DNA of 64,000 bases from contig NZ_BJDQ01000002.1 of the NCBI RefSeq assembly GCF_005405225.1, positions 124,001-188,000 of the forward strand. Reading direction: 5' to 3'. Positions 42,179-50,838 of the stretch are shown here, one piece after another (the stretch's first letter is position 1; each line of letters begins with the position of its first letter). This DNA comes from Enterococcus dongliensis (GTDB lineage Bacteria; Bacillota; Bacilli; Lactobacillales; Enterococcaceae). Below the pieces are notes generated by a model. It ran no database searches. It saw only the letters and a program-made list of their open reading frames with translations, and had not been told where the DNA came from. The translations under genes and the position numbers were made by a program.

Positions 42179-43396
42179 ATGGATAATGACTTTAGGAAAC
42201 AGCTCGTCTTAAAGCCTGTTGGTGAGGAACATCTAGCGCAATATGACGAACTGCTCAGCTATGTTTTTCAAGTAACTGAAAGCGATATTGAAAATAGTGG
42301 ATATGAGAATAAACGAGAAATGGTTCGGGCGAAAAAGCCCGTGTTAGAACAATCAAAAGTGTTTGGCTGGTTCCATCAGGATCATTTGATTTCCCAAATC
42401 GCGATCTATCCTTGTGAAGTGAATATTCACGGAAAACTCTTTAAAATGGGGGGAGTTACCGGAGTCGGCACCTATCCTGAATATGCCAATCATGGTTTGA
42501 TGCGAGACTTGATCGAAACAGCTTTGAATCAGATGCGTGCAGACAAGCAATGGATTTCTTACCTGTATCCTTATAATATCCCCTATTATCGCCGTAAAGG
42601 CTGGGAAATTATGTCCGATAAACTCAGCTTCAAAATCAAAGATACCCAACTGCCTAAGCAAGTCGAAGTACCTGGGATTGTCGAACGTAAAGAAGTCGAT
42701 GATCCGGATGTTTACCAAGTATATCATGAATTTGCCTTAAATAATCATGGAGCGATGATCCGAAAAAAATTGAACTGGGAAGAATACTGGCGGTTTGAAA
42801 ATGAAGAAGAACGGATTGCCGCAATTTATTATGATGCAAACAAAAAAGCAACTGGCGTTTTATTTTATTGGATCTCAGATGAAGTCTTTCATATTAAAGA
42901 AATGTTTTATTTGAACCAAGAGGCTCGCAATGGGCTATGGAATTTTATCAGCGCACATTTTTCGATGATCTATTGGGTCAAAGGAGATATTTATAAAAAC
43001 GAGCTCTTGTCTTTTTTACTAGATGATAGTGAGATTACTGAAACAATCGCTCCATTTTTTATGGCACGAATCGTAGATGTTAAAGAATTTTTGTTAAATT
43101 ATCCTTTTGAAAAACCAGTTGAACCGTTTTATTTTGTCGTAGATGATCCTATCGCAGAATGGAACAATGGAATCTTCGCACTTAGCTGGGATAAAGCAGG
43201 AAAATTGACTATTTCCAATCAGCCGCAAGGTGAACGTATCCAATTGAATATCCAAACGCTGACTTGCATGCTGATGAATTATCGACGTGCTGCCTACCTT
43301 GCCCGAATCGAACGGCTAGAAGCAGATAAAAAAGCAATTGAATTATTAGAAACAACAATCCCAGATATGGAGGCTTATTTTAGTGACTACTTCTAA
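42179..43396 (+). CDS. Eis-like GNAT acetyltransferase
   Basis: A 405-aa protein of the Eis/COG4552 family: two fused GNAT domains and a C-terminal SCP2-like fold. The first GNAT domain has MGGVTGVGTYPEYANHGLMRDLIE near residues 90-113 (acetyl-CoA loop) and YPYNIPYYRRKGWEI near 140. The second occupies about 180-300. The C-terminus (after 300) reads FALSWDKAGKLTISN and LNIQTLTCMLMNYR, typical of the SCP2-like part. Eis proteins acetylate amines on aminoglycosides or proteins; the substrate here is unknown. AGGAG precedes the ATG. It overlaps the next gene by 14 bases. Confidence 0.9.
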   Translation: MDNDFRKQLVLKPVGEEHLAQYDELLSYVFQVTESDIENSGYENKREMVRAKKPVLEQSKVFGWFHQDHLISQIAIYPCEVNIHGKLFKMGGVTGVGTYPEYANHGLMRDLIETALNQMRADKQWISYLYPYNIPYYRRKGWEIMSDKLSFKIKDTQLPKQVEVPGIVERKEVDDPDVYQVYHEFALNNHGAMIRKKLNWEEYWRFENEEERIAAIYYDANKKATGVLFYWISDEVFHIKEMFYLNQEARNGLWNFISAHFSMIYWVKGDIYKNELLSFLLDDSEITETIAPFFMARIVDVKEFLLNYPFEKPVEPFYFVVDDPIAEWNNGIFALSWDKAGKLTISNQPQGERIQLNIQTLTCMLMNYRRAAYLARIERLEADKKAIELLETTIPDMEAYFSDYF

Positions 43397-43892
43397 ACAT
43401 ATTTATTTTGCTGCACCATTATTTGCTCAAAGCGATTTATTTTACAATCAACATCTAGTAAAAAAAATCCGTGAACTACCTGCTGATCTTACCGTCTACT
43501 TACCTCAAGAAAATGATGGAATCAATGACAAATCAGCTTATGCCGATAGTAAGATGATTGCTCTTGCCGATACAGAGGAAGTGATAAAAAGTGATTTAAT
43601 GATTGCTTTGCTGGATGGACTGACCATCGATGCTGGTGTCGCTTCTGAGATTGGCGTAGCATATGCCAAAGGAATCCCAATCCTTGCGCTATACACTGAT
43701 TCTCGTCAGCAAGGAGCGGATAACCAAAAAAAATTAGCTGCTTTAAAAACTCCTGCAGAGAATCAATTTCATTATTTGAATCTTTATACAGTCGGCTTAG
43801 TTAAATTGAATGGGGCAATTGTTGCTACTGAAGATGCTTTGTTGGAAAAAATCACCGCTTTTTTAGAAGGTAGGAATTTTTATGACTTATAA
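43383..43892 (+). CDS. Nucleoside 2-deoxyribosyltransferase
   Basis: A 169-aa purine/pyrimidine salvage enzyme that swaps bases on 2'-deoxyribonucleosides. It starts at GTG, with GGAGG nine bases upstream inside the Eis-like gene. IYFAAPLFAQSDLFYN at residues 7-22 is the nucleotide-binding loop. The segment DGLTIDAGVASEIGVAYAKGIPI near 79-101 includes the catalytic Glu (ASEIG), and LYTDSR follows. The length fits the family. It overlaps the membrane-protein gene by 11 bases, forming a three-gene operon. Confidence 0.9.
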   Translation: MTTSKHIYFAAPLFAQSDLFYNQHLVKKIRELPADLTVYLPQENDGINDKSAYADSKMIALADTEEVIKSDLMIALLDGLTIDAGVASEIGVAYAKGIPILALYTDSRQQGADNQKKLAALKTPAENQFHYLNLYTVGLVKLNGAIVATEDALLEKITAFLEGRNFYDL

Positions 43893-44544
43893 AAAATATC
43901 AAATCGCTTTATTGATTTTTGGCGTTCTATGTCTTAGCTACAATATCTATGAATTTGCTATAAGCAAATATTCGACAAAACAAGGGATTATTTTCATCAT
44001 CGAATGTTTAGCAGGTATTGCTCTGATTTTCTTGCCAGAAATTATTACAAAACTATTTAGACTTGTTTTACCAGAGAAAATCATTTATTTTTATTGGTTT
44101 TTCCTTGTTATCTCAGTCTTTTTAGGAACTTCTCTACACATGATTTCAATCATCTCTTTTTGGGACAAGGTACTGCACACGGTTAGCCCTATGGTCTTAA
44201 CCGCTTTAGGTTATGGATTGATCGGTTTCTTTATGAAAAAAGCAGATATCAGTCAAACATCGCCTTGGTTGTTTTTATTATTTGGTTTTGCTTTTGCAGG
44301 TGTGTGCGGTGTTTTTTGGGAGTTTTGGGAAATGCTCTGTGACTCAGTCGCGGATATGAACTTGCAACGCTATGCAACTTCTACCGGAAAACTTTTGATT
44401 GGTCGAGCCGCATTGATGGATACGATGGGGGATCTATTAACAAATACAATCGGTGCTGTTGTGATGGGTATTTTCGCCAGCATCCAGAGTCGTGGAAAAG
44501 TTAGCTATTTTCAAGAATATCGCTTAAAAAAAATTAGTAAATAA
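43882..44544 (+). CDS. DUF2238/YjdF-like membrane protein
   Basis: A 220-aa protein with about six membrane helices. The motif WDKVLHTVSPMVLTALGYGLIG near residues 94-115 and the later FAFAGVCGVFWEFWEMLCDS near 134-153 and ALMDTMGDLLTNTIGAVVMG near 173-192 carry the D/H and E/W residues shared by YjdF/DUF2238 proteins. Function is unknown. It starts at ATG with GAAGG upstream inside the preceding gene and is the third gene of the Eis-like operon. Confidence 0.85.
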   Translation: MTYKKYQIALLIFGVLCLSYNIYEFAISKYSTKQGIIFIIECLAGIALIFLPEIITKLFRLVLPEKIIYFYWFFLVISVFLGTSLHMISIISFWDKVLHTVSPMVLTALGYGLIGFFMKKADISQTSPWLFLLFGFAFAGVCGVFWEFWEMLCDSVADMNLQRYATSTGKLLIGRAALMDTMGDLLTNTIGAVVMGIFASIQSRGKVSYFQEYRLKKISK

Positions 44545-44585
44545 AACGTCTCAAAACCGCTTAAAACGGTTTTGAGACGTTTTAT
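44545..44585. terminator. Bidirectional terminator after the Eis-like operon
   Basis: AAAACGTCTCAAAACCG pairs with CGGTTTTGAGACGTTTT, a 17-bp stem flanked by A and T runs between convergent genes. Confidence 0.9.
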
Positions 44586-45073
44586 TTCTCATCAGAATGA
44601 ATATTTTCTTTCATAGTGTATGACGCGAGTGTAATCTTAATAATTTCTGTTTTTTGCAACATCTTCACAGGTATCTCATCAAAAGGTTTATTTTTTGCGG
44701 CATGATCCATCAAACGATGCAACGCCTCCCTTTTTGCATCTAAGTCTACCAAAAATTCTGCTTGGCCAAAACCAATCAAACTTTGATAAGCATAAGAATA
44801 AGTCGATGCATTCATCGTCCCTTGAATCAATCGATGTTTTCCATCCATTTCCACGGCCACTTTAGGATCATTTTTAATCATAGAAATTTTTTTCCCTTCA
44901 TTTGCGCCATGGATAAAAAGAATCAGCTGTTCTTTGTTCCATTCACACCCAAAATTTACTGGAACCACATAAGGATATTCTTCACCATTTAGAGCAATCC
45001 TTACTACTTGAGTTTCTTCCACAAAATCTTTGATTGCAGTTAGATCTGTTACTTGTCTCTTTTTTCTTCGCAT
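44582..45073 (-). CDS. Pyridoxamine 5'-phosphate oxidase-family (NimA-like) flavoprotein
   Basis: A 163-aa split-barrel FMN-binding protein. The ATG at 45073 has GGTGGG six bases upstream. The N-terminus MRRKKRQVTD is followed by VVRIALNGEEYPYVVPVNFGCE near residues 23-44, ILFIHGANEGKKISMIKNDPKVAVEM near 50-75, and SLIGFGQAEFLVD. This is the pattern of NimA-type proteins, some of which reduce 5-nitroimidazoles, but most have unknown roles. Monocistronic, with a shared terminator at its 3' end. Confidence 0.88.
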   Translation of the reverse strand: MRRKKRQVTDLTAIKDFVEETQVVRIALNGEEYPYVVPVNFGCEWNKEQLILFIHGANEGKKISMIKNDPKVAVEMDGKHRLIQGTMNASTYSYAYQSLIGFGQAEFLVDLDAKREALHRLMDHAAKNKPFDEIPVKMLQKTEIIKITLASYTMKENIHSDEK

Positions 45074-45293
45074 AAATTTCCCACCCATCTCTACTAACTA
45101 TAATAGATTAAATTTTAAAAAGAAATCTTTTTTTCAGTCACAGATACTGAAAATTGATAGACTGCGGTTTGTCTTTTTTAGTAGTAAAAACCTTTATAAA
45201 TCAACGATTGATACTTTTTTTAGGTAATTTTTTATACTAAAATGGCTACTGTAATTAATTGAAAATTTGCTGAAAACGAAAGGCGTGTCGATT

Positions 45294-46007
45294 TTGATTG
45301 AAACTGTCGTATTTGATATCGATGATACTATCTACGATCAACAAGAACCGTTTCACAAAGCGGTCCAAAAATTATTTCCTTTAGTAACTGAGGAGGATAT
45401 GCTGCCTCTTTATACTCGCTTTCGAGTTCACAGTGATGCAAACTTTAATAAAGTCATCACACAAGAATGGTCATTAGAATATATGCGTTCTCACCGCATT
45501 CGTCAGTCTTTAAAAGATCTGGACTATCCTCTTATTACTTCTCAAGAAGCTCTGCATTTCCAAGAACTTTATGAAGAAGAACTTGCCGCGATCACTATGC
45601 ATCAGGAGATTGAAAAGTCCTTAGATTTCCTAAAAGAAAAAAATATTCCCGTAAGTATCATTACTAATGGGCCCACAGATCATCAATATAAAAAAATACT
45701 ACAGTTAGGTTTATTGAATTGGATTGATGAAGACAATATCATTATTTCACAAGCTACGGGTTATGAAAAACCAGATGTTGAAATTTTTGAGCTAGGAAAA
45801 CAACAATTTTCTTTGAATCCTGAACATTCTTTGTACGTCGGTGATAACTTCATCAACGATGTTATTGGTTCAAAACGGGCCGGTTGGCAAGCTCTTTGGT
45901 TAAACCACAGAAAACGTGAACTCCCTAAAGAAACTGCTCCTATCCATGACATCGAACTGACTTCTTTTGAGCAGTTATTACCAACCTTCCAACATATGTT
46001 TGCATAA
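45294..46007 (+). CDS. HAD-superfamily phosphatase
   Basis: A 237-aa haloacid-dehalogenase-type hydrolase of the YjjG/PpaX-like class. I place the start at TTG 45294 (MIETVVFDIDDTIYD), with AAAGG ten bases upstream; the frame is open further upstream without a better signal. Motif I is DIDDT with nucleophile Asp8 and Asp10. Motif II is SIITNGP near residue 121, motif III lies in ATGYEKPDVEIFE, and motif IV is YVGDNFINDVIGSKRAGW. A helical cap lies between I and II. It probably dephosphorylates a small metabolite. Monocistronic. Confidence 0.9.
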   Translation: MIETVVFDIDDTIYDQQEPFHKAVQKLFPLVTEEDMLPLYTRFRVHSDANFNKVITQEWSLEYMRSHRIRQSLKDLDYPLITSQEALHFQELYEEELAAITMHQEIEKSLDFLKEKNIPVSIITNGPTDHQYKKILQLGLLNWIDEDNIIISQATGYEKPDVEIFELGKQQFSLNPEHSLYVGDNFINDVIGSKRAGWQALWLNHRKRELPKETAPIHDIELTSFEQLLPTFQHMFA

Positions 46008-46034
46008 AGCGCGAAATTTTTTCGCGCTTTTTTT
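46006..46034 (+). terminator. Terminator of the HAD phosphatase gene
   Basis: AGCGCGAAA and TTTCGCGCT around a short loop, then a T run, immediately after the stop codon. Confidence 0.85.
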
Positions 46035-46180
46035 AACCTTCGATTAAGTAAAGTGAGTGTTCCCCCATTTTTTGATAAATCTTTTTAAAATAATCACGAA
46101 AGAGCATTCGTTTTTTATATCCATATCGTCCAAAGTGAATTTCCCATATCAATCTTAACTGCAGCTAAATCTTTGCAATA

Positions 46181-46220
46181 AAAATGACCGAAATCATTTA
46201 TCTGACTTCGGTCATTTTTT
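46181..46220 (-). terminator. Terminator of the 46.9-46.2 kb gene
   Basis: AAAATGACCGAA (46181-46192) pairs with TTCGGTCATTTT (46207-46218). It overlaps the stop of the minus-strand gene and is followed by T-rich sequence on both strands. Confidence 0.8.
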
Positions 46221-46905
46221 ATTGATGGTTCTCATCATATTCCATTTTACGGTATTTTTCCATTTTCTTACTAAACAATACACCATTAGATGGTGGCGTG
46301 TACGTAATGGCATTGGCACCTGCTTCAATCGTCGCTTCAATTGTTGATTCATCAGGACCACCTGTTGCAATGATTGGCAACTTGGGATACTTTTGACGAA
46401 AATGACTGACTGCTTCTACCGTATCTTTCCCAGCACTGATATTGATAATATCAACGCCTGCTTCAAGTTTCTCTTTGATCTTAGAATATTTTGAGGTGAC
46501 TGTTGCAATCACGGGAACATCTACGACATCATAAATAGCACGAATCGTATCCACTGGTGTCGGACCATTGACAACAACGCCAAGACTCCCTTGAGATTCT
46601 GCAAACATTCCCATATATGCCGAACGAGCACCATGAGTCAATCCACCTGCCACTCCTGAGAATACTGGAATATCTGCTGCTTCGATAATACTTTTAGTGA
46701 TCGCTGGATGTGGTGTGAATGGATACACCGCAATCACTGCATCGGCATCGGTATTTCGGATGATCGCAATATCTGTCGTAAAAATAATCGAACGGATTCG
46801 CTTTCCAAAAATTACGATGCCTGAAGCCTCAGAGATTACTTTTGGAACTCGAACAATGTCTTGCCGCAGTTCAGTCATTATTTCAGGTACGTTATTATCT
46901 GACAT
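46219..46905 (-). CDS. TIM-barrel protein of unknown function, often annotated as hydrolase
   Basis: A 228-aa protein with the alternating beta/alpha pattern of a small TIM barrel. SIIFTTDIAIIRNTDADAVIAVYPF near residues 39-63 and ADIPVFSGVAGGLTHGARS near 76-94 come first. VDIINISAGKD near 151, and LPIIATGGPDESTIEATIEAGANAITYTPPS near 175-205 complete it. The late GG and the strand-8 ANAITYTPP resemble phosphate-binding sites of ThiE/NanE-like barrels. The substrate is unknown. It follows the GH73 gene by 27 bases and ends the wall-enzyme group on this strand. Confidence 0.75.
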   Translation of the reverse strand: MSDNNVPEIMTELRQDIVRVPKVISEASGIVIFGKRIRSIIFTTDIAIIRNTDADAVIAVYPFTPHPAITKSIIEAADIPVFSGVAGGLTHGARSAYMGMFAESQGSLGVVVNGPTPVDTIRAIYDVVDVPVIATVTSKYSKIKEKLEAGVDIINISAGKDTVEAVSHFRQKYPKLPIIATGGPDESTIEATIEAGANAITYTPPSNGVLFSKKMEKYRKMEYDENHQ

Positions 46906-46932
46906 AAGCCCATCTCCCTTTTTTCAATTCTA

Positions 46933-47547
46933 CTATGGATGATCGTATTGACCCAAATTATATGTTTCAATCACACTAATAATTTTATTTGCATAATCTG
47001 GATCCGTTGCATATCCTGCTGTCTGTAAAGCTTGTGCGGCTGCTTTATAATCAGTAGCCGTCAAGACATTCGCATAAAGCTGCGGGTCCCAATTAGTTCC
47101 ATTTACAAATAACATCGTATGATCGTCTAAAGATTCTTCCCATGATTGATAGACTTTGAACTCTCCTTGGATCGTGATCCACTGTTCATTGACATATTCT
47201 TTTGTTTCAAGGCTGACTTTTGGTTGATTACCAGAGGCTTTTATCCCAAAAAGATTGTTGTACTGACTAGCTAATTGCGACTGGCCCCAATTAGATTCTA
47301 AAATAGCTTGCCCTAAGATAATACTTGGTAAAATTCCATAGCCTTGCTGCAATTCTTTTGCATGAGGAGCTAGTTGATCGATAAACGATTGATGAGTAGG
47401 TGCTTCTTCATTTTGATTACCGTCATTCCAAAAATGGGTAATTGACTGTAAAGAAAAAACGAAAGCCAACCCAATCACTAAGATCCCTGCAAAAATCAGC
47501 GGGATCGAAGCTTTGGACTTTCGTTTTTGAACGTTCTTTTTAGGCAT
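46933..47547 (-). CDS. Membrane-anchored GH73 N-acetylglucosaminidase
   Basis: A 204-aa wall hydrolase. A basic N-terminus (MPKKNVQKRKSK) and one membrane helix (about 14-34) anchor it. The GH73 domain spans about 50-204, with catalytic Glu in QAILESNWGQSQL near 88 followed by YNNLFGIKASG, and [20 protein letters not shown] near the C-terminus. The family cleaves the GlcNAc-MurNAc bond. It lies 9 bases after the VanY-like gene, so a glucosaminidase and a carboxypeptidase are made together. Confidence 0.9.
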   Translation of the reverse strand: MPKKNVQKRKSKASIPLIFAGILVIGLAFVFSLQSITHFWNDGNQNEEAPTHQSFIDQLAPHAKELQQGYGILPSIILGQAILESNWGQSQLASQYNNLFGIKASGNQPKVSLETKEYVNEQWITIQGEFKVYQSWEESLDDHTMLFVNGTNWDPQLYANVLTATDYKAAAQALQTAGYATDPDYANKIISVIETYNLGQYDHP

Positions 47548-47556
47548 AGTGCCTCC

Positions 47557-48339
47557 TTACTTGGCTGATAACTGTTTTAAAAATTCTTCTAGTGTCAGAT
47601 TGTGTTTGGTGATATACTCAGCATTTTCTTTACCAACATAACGAATATGCCACGGTTCGTAAGTGATTCCTGTAATATCTTGACGGTCTTTAGGATAGCG
47701 AATGATAAATCCGTATTTCGCAGCATTTTCAGCAATCCATTTTGCTCCAGGCTGATCACTATAAGAAGCATCCAATACTTGCGTTGAATAAGAATCATAC
47801 CAATCTTGATCAACAACATCCACGGCAAGCCCCGTGTGATGTTCACTATAGCCCGGCTCTGTGATAGTTTCTTTAGTCTTTGCGATAGCCTCTTCTTCTG
47901 ATAGACCATTTCCACTAATTAAACTATTTACATTTGTATCAAAAACTTCTTTTTGAGATTCTACTGAGCGAAAAGCCGAAATAATTACTAAAGGAAAACC
48001 AGCTTTGGTGGCCGCATCAGAAAAAGCTTCATAGTCCTTTGCGATTCGACTATCTACTTGATGACTGTTGTCTGATAATGTAGTCAGTTTGTCTTCAGAA
48101 ACTTCTTCTTCAATTTTATTTTTAGGACCGACTAACACCAGATTCCAATCCTTTGCGTCGGCATCAGGCAATGCTTTTTGTACAGCATTTTTCTTTTTCG
48201 TTGTTTTCTTCTTTTCAAATGAGTAAGTCGTCGTTGTAGCTTTTTTAGTATCTGATTCTGCAGGCGTACTATAAAAAAGCGAATAGGCAGTCATTCCAAA
48301 CATAATGATGACTGAAAGTAATCCTACTATTTTTTTCAA
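47557..48339 (-). CDS. D-alanyl-D-alanine carboxypeptidase, VanY/M15B family
   Basis: A 260-aa membrane-anchored zinc peptidase. The N-terminal helix (residues 2-20, MKKIVGLLSVIIMFG) is followed by a Lys/Thr-rich linker. The M15B domain has ISAFRSVESQKEVF near 120, the zinc motif YSEHHTGLAVDVVD near 163-176 (SxHxxGxAxD), and EPWHIRYVG near 228-236 with the third His and catalytic residues. It trims the terminal D-Ala of peptidoglycan stem peptides. As no vancomycin cluster is near, it is a housekeeping DD-carboxypeptidase. It follows the 177-aa gene by 16 bases. Confidence 0.93.
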   Translation of the reverse strand: MKKIVGLLSVIIMFGMTAYSLFYSTPAESDTKKATTTTYSFEKKKTTKKKNAVQKALPDADAKDWNLVLVGPKNKIEEEVSEDKLTTLSDNSHQVDSRIAKDYEAFSDAATKAGFPLVIISAFRSVESQKEVFDTNVNSLISGNGLSEEEAIAKTKETITEPGYSEHHTGLAVDVVDQDWYDSYSTQVLDASYSDQPGAKWIAENAAKYGFIIRYPKDRQDITGITYEPWHIRYVGKENAEYITKHNLTLEEFLKQLSAK

Positions 48340-48355
48340 TTAAAAAATCCTTTCA

Positions 48356-48889
48356 TTAGTCGTCTAACAACGTATAAGTCTCTGTCAGATTTTCATTTAC
48401 CCAATCAAGCAATGCTGTTTTTGTATGGGCACTTGCAATCTGATTTTGGATATGCGCTGGTAAACGAAAGCTTAGTATATCACTATAGCCCCAATTGTCG
48501 TAATCGATCGTTACACGCAAATCAATGAAGTCTTGATTTTCTTCTTCATTTTTATTTTTAAAAGGGATCATCTCAACTTGTGCTAATCCGCTAGCAATCC
48601 ATTTTTGCGCAATAATCGTCTTCATCTCGCGATATTCAGCAACAGCTGTTGGTCGTTTTTCAGGAAATAAAAAGGTTTGTCGAATGACTTTTTGGCTCAA
48701 CATCCATTCGTAATCGCTGAATAAGTTTTTAATTTTTTGATTTGCTTCTGGCGATAGATTGTTTTGGCCTGCTTTCCATTGCTGCCACTGAACGTCACTA
48801 ACTCCCAAATAATCTAGGTAAAAATCCTGTTCTGTATGAAATTGTTCAAAAATTGCACTCATCACTAAATCTAAATAAATTTGATTCAC
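48356..48889 (-). CDS. Conserved hypothetical protein
   Basis: A 177-aa soluble protein. The N-terminal 60 residues (YLDYLGVSDVQWQQWKAGQNNLSPEANQKI, split over 24-53) look like a helix-turn-helix arrangement. The C-terminal half is a predicted alpha/beta region with FIDLRVTIDYDNWGYSDILSFRLP near 115-138. I do not recognise the family with confidence. It is the first gene of a run with the VanY-like and GH73 genes (gaps of 16 and 9 bases). An HTH-containing regulator of wall enzymes is possible but unsupported. Confidence 0.72.
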   Translation of the reverse strand: MNQIYLDLVMSAIFEQFHTEQDFYLDYLGVSDVQWQQWKAGQNNLSPEANQKIKNLFSDYEWMLSQKVIRQTFLFPEKRPTAVAEYREMKTIIAQKWIASGLAQVEMIPFKNKNEEENQDFIDLRVTIDYDNWGYSDILSFRLPAHIQNQIASAHTKTALLDWVNENLTETYTLLDD

Positions 48890-49055
48890 GTTAACCCCTC
48901 CTTTTCTATTCTACTGAATTTTTGGATAAAATACACCTCTTTAGCAAATGGATTGAAATTTTTTAATATTTACTGCTATACTTTGAAGAAAAGCAGCTAT
49001 TTTTTCAAAATTTTGAAACATCACTCATGATTTAAGTACATTTAGGAGGAAGATT

Positions 49056-50015
49056 ATGACTGACTTACAATGGGGCATCATCGGACTTGGAAACATCGCA
49101 CATGATTTTGCAGAAAGTTTTGACCAAACGACAAGTAAACTCACAGCTTGTGCTTCCCGAACATTGGAAAAAGCTGAAACATTTGCCAAACAGTTTCATT
49201 TGCCAAAAGCATATGGTAGCTATGAGGAATTACTGGCAGATGAAGACATTTCTATTATTTATATCGCTGTCCCAAATCGCCAACACTATCAACATATCAA
49301 ACAAGCTTTAGAAGCTGGCAAACACGTCTTGTGTGAAAAAGCTATTACGATGGATTTTGCTGAATTGCAATCAGTAATTGAATTGGCTCAACAAAAACAG
49401 TTGATTTTAGCAGAGGCGATGACGATATTTAATATGCCGCTATATCAAGAGTTACATGACTTAATTGCCAGTGGTCGACTAGGAAAATTAAAAATGATCC
49501 AAGCGCCGTTTGGTAGTTACAAAGATCCTGATCCAACAAATCGTTTCTTTAATCCTGAATTAGCTGGCGGAGCTTTGCTGGATATCGGGACTTATGCAGT
49601 TTCTTTTGCACGTTGGTTCTTAACAGAACAACCTGAAGTGATCGCCTCTACTATGGTGCCATTTTCTACCGGTGTAGATGAGCAGTCTATAACGATTCTT
49701 AGAAACAAAAAAAATGAGCTGGCAACAGTCAGTTTGACTTTCCAAGCAAAAATGCCTAAAAAAGGGATTGTAGCTTTTGAAAATGGCTACTTAACGATTG
49801 ATGACTATCCTCGAGCAGATAAGGCAGAATTAATTTTCAATGATGGGACAAAAGAATCAATCGAATCTGGTTTCACTAGCAATGCGATAAATTACGAAAT
49901 TGAAAACATGGTACAGATGGTCAAAGGTGAAATCCCGAACAAATCCTTGTTCTTCACTAAAGACGTTATCGAAATTTTAGATCACATGCAGCAAAAATGG
50001 CAATCAGAAAAATAA
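49056..50015 (+). CDS. Gfo/Idh/MocA-family oxidoreductase
   Basis: A 319-aa NAD(P)-dependent sugar or polyol dehydrogenase-like protein. The Rossmann start reads WGIIGLGNIAHDFAES (residues 5-20). IIYIAVPNRQHYQHIKQALEAGKHVLCEKA near 69-92 contains the catalytic Lys of the EKP motif (here EKA). GGALLDIGTYAVSFARWFL near 169-187 matches the second conserved motif (GGGxxxDxGxH, with Tyr in place of His). TTAGGAGGA precedes the ATG. The substrate is unknown. Monocistronic with terminator. Confidence 0.93.
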   Translation: MTDLQWGIIGLGNIAHDFAESFDQTTSKLTACASRTLEKAETFAKQFHLPKAYGSYEELLADEDISIIYIAVPNRQHYQHIKQALEAGKHVLCEKAITMDFAELQSVIELAQQKQLILAEAMTIFNMPLYQELHDLIASGRLGKLKMIQAPFGSYKDPDPTNRFFNPELAGGALLDIGTYAVSFARWFLTEQPEVIASTMVPFSTGVDEQSITILRNKKNELATVSLTFQAKMPKKGIVAFENGYLTIDDYPRADKAELIFNDGTKESIESGFTSNAINYEIENMVQMVKGEIPNKSLFFTKDVIEILDHMQQKWQSEK

Positions 50016-50024
50016 TTCCTCCCA

Positions 50025-50059
50025 AAAGGCCTCCAACGAGTGAGGTCTTTTGTTTTTTT
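50025..50059 (+). terminator. Terminator of the Gfo/Idh gene
   Basis: AAAAGGCCTC pairs with GAGGTCTTTT (one G-T pair) around 8 bases, then GTTTTTTTG. Confidence 0.8.
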
Positions 50060-50111
50060 GTCATTTTTTAGTTAAACTATTATATATAAAGAAAAAAAGG
50101 AGGAGATTTTA

Positions 50112-50705
50112 TTGCAAATTGGTCGTTTTCGTTTAGGTATGCGAACGCTGAAAACTGCATTAGCTGTCTTGCTATGTATCTTGCTATTTCATGTAACCGA
50201 TCGCGGATCTCCTCTGATTGCCGCATTAGCCGCTGTTTTTTCCTTGCGACAAGATTTGAATACCAGTATCTCTTTTGGTCGATCGCGTGTTTTAGGGAAT
50301 TCCCTCGGTGGATTACTTGCTTTGATTTTTTATTATATCCAAGCCTTTTTTAAAAATGATTTCTTTGTTGAATTGCTTGTGCTCCCGCTTTTTGTCATTT
50401 TGGTCATTGTTCTTTCAGACGGACTGAACAACAATTCAGGAATCATTTCAGCCATCGCCACGATGTTATTGATTGCTTTGAGTATCCCACAAGGCGAGTC
50501 GTTTTTATATGCCTTAAATCGCGTATTAGATACTTTTATAGGAACCATTATTGGTATTTCTTTGAATGGAGTCATTTCTCCACAAACAGACGAAAAAGAA
50601 AAACAAATCAAAGAAGATTTAGTTGAGTTACGAAAAAAAGAAGCAGAATTGAACAAGATGCTTTATAGCGTCCGAAAGCAAATAAAAGATCAATCTCAAA
50701 AATAA
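50112..50705 (+). CDS. Aromatic acid exporter family (ArAE_1/DUF939) membrane protein
   Basis: A 197-aa protein with the half-length FUSC/ArAE_1 layout. It starts at TTG with GGAGGAG six bases upstream. The N-terminal motif RFRLGMRTLKTALAVLLCILLF is followed by AALAAVFSLRQDLNTSISFGRSRVLGNSLGG near residues 37-67. Four or so helices follow up to RVLDTFIGTIIGISLNGVI near 136-154. The C-terminus is a charged coiled-coil-like tail of about 40 residues (EKQIKEDLVELRKKEAELNK). The transport role is inferred from the family. Monocistronic. Confidence 0.88.
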   Translation: MQIGRFRLGMRTLKTALAVLLCILLFHVTDRGSPLIAALAAVFSLRQDLNTSISFGRSRVLGNSLGGLLALIFYYIQAFFKNDFFVELLVLPLFVILVIVLSDGLNNNSGIISAIATMLLIALSIPQGESFLYALNRVLDTFIGTIIGISLNGVISPQTDEKEKQIKEDLVELRKKEAELNKMLYSVRKQIKDQSQK

Positions 50706-50750
50706 GATTGATCATGAAATGACAATTATTCTAAAAGATAGAAGCTTTTG

Positions 50751-50791
50751 TGTTGGTAGGAAATCTATGATGATTTTCTACCAACATTTTT
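50751..50791 (+). terminator. Terminator of the ArAE-type gene
   Basis: TGTTGGTAG (50751-50759) pairs with CTACCAACA (50778-50786); GAAAATC-type inner pairs and a T run follow. Confidence 0.8.
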
Positions 50792-50838
50792 GTCTCAATA
50801 AATACTTGATCCTAATAAAAACTCTTCACGTTAGCTTC

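Noticed and set aside
47557..48339. Part of a vancomycin-resistance cluster, from the VanY-like enzyme
   Set aside because: No vanS/R, vanH, van ligase or vanX gene lies nearby; a housekeeping DD-carboxypeptidase fits better.
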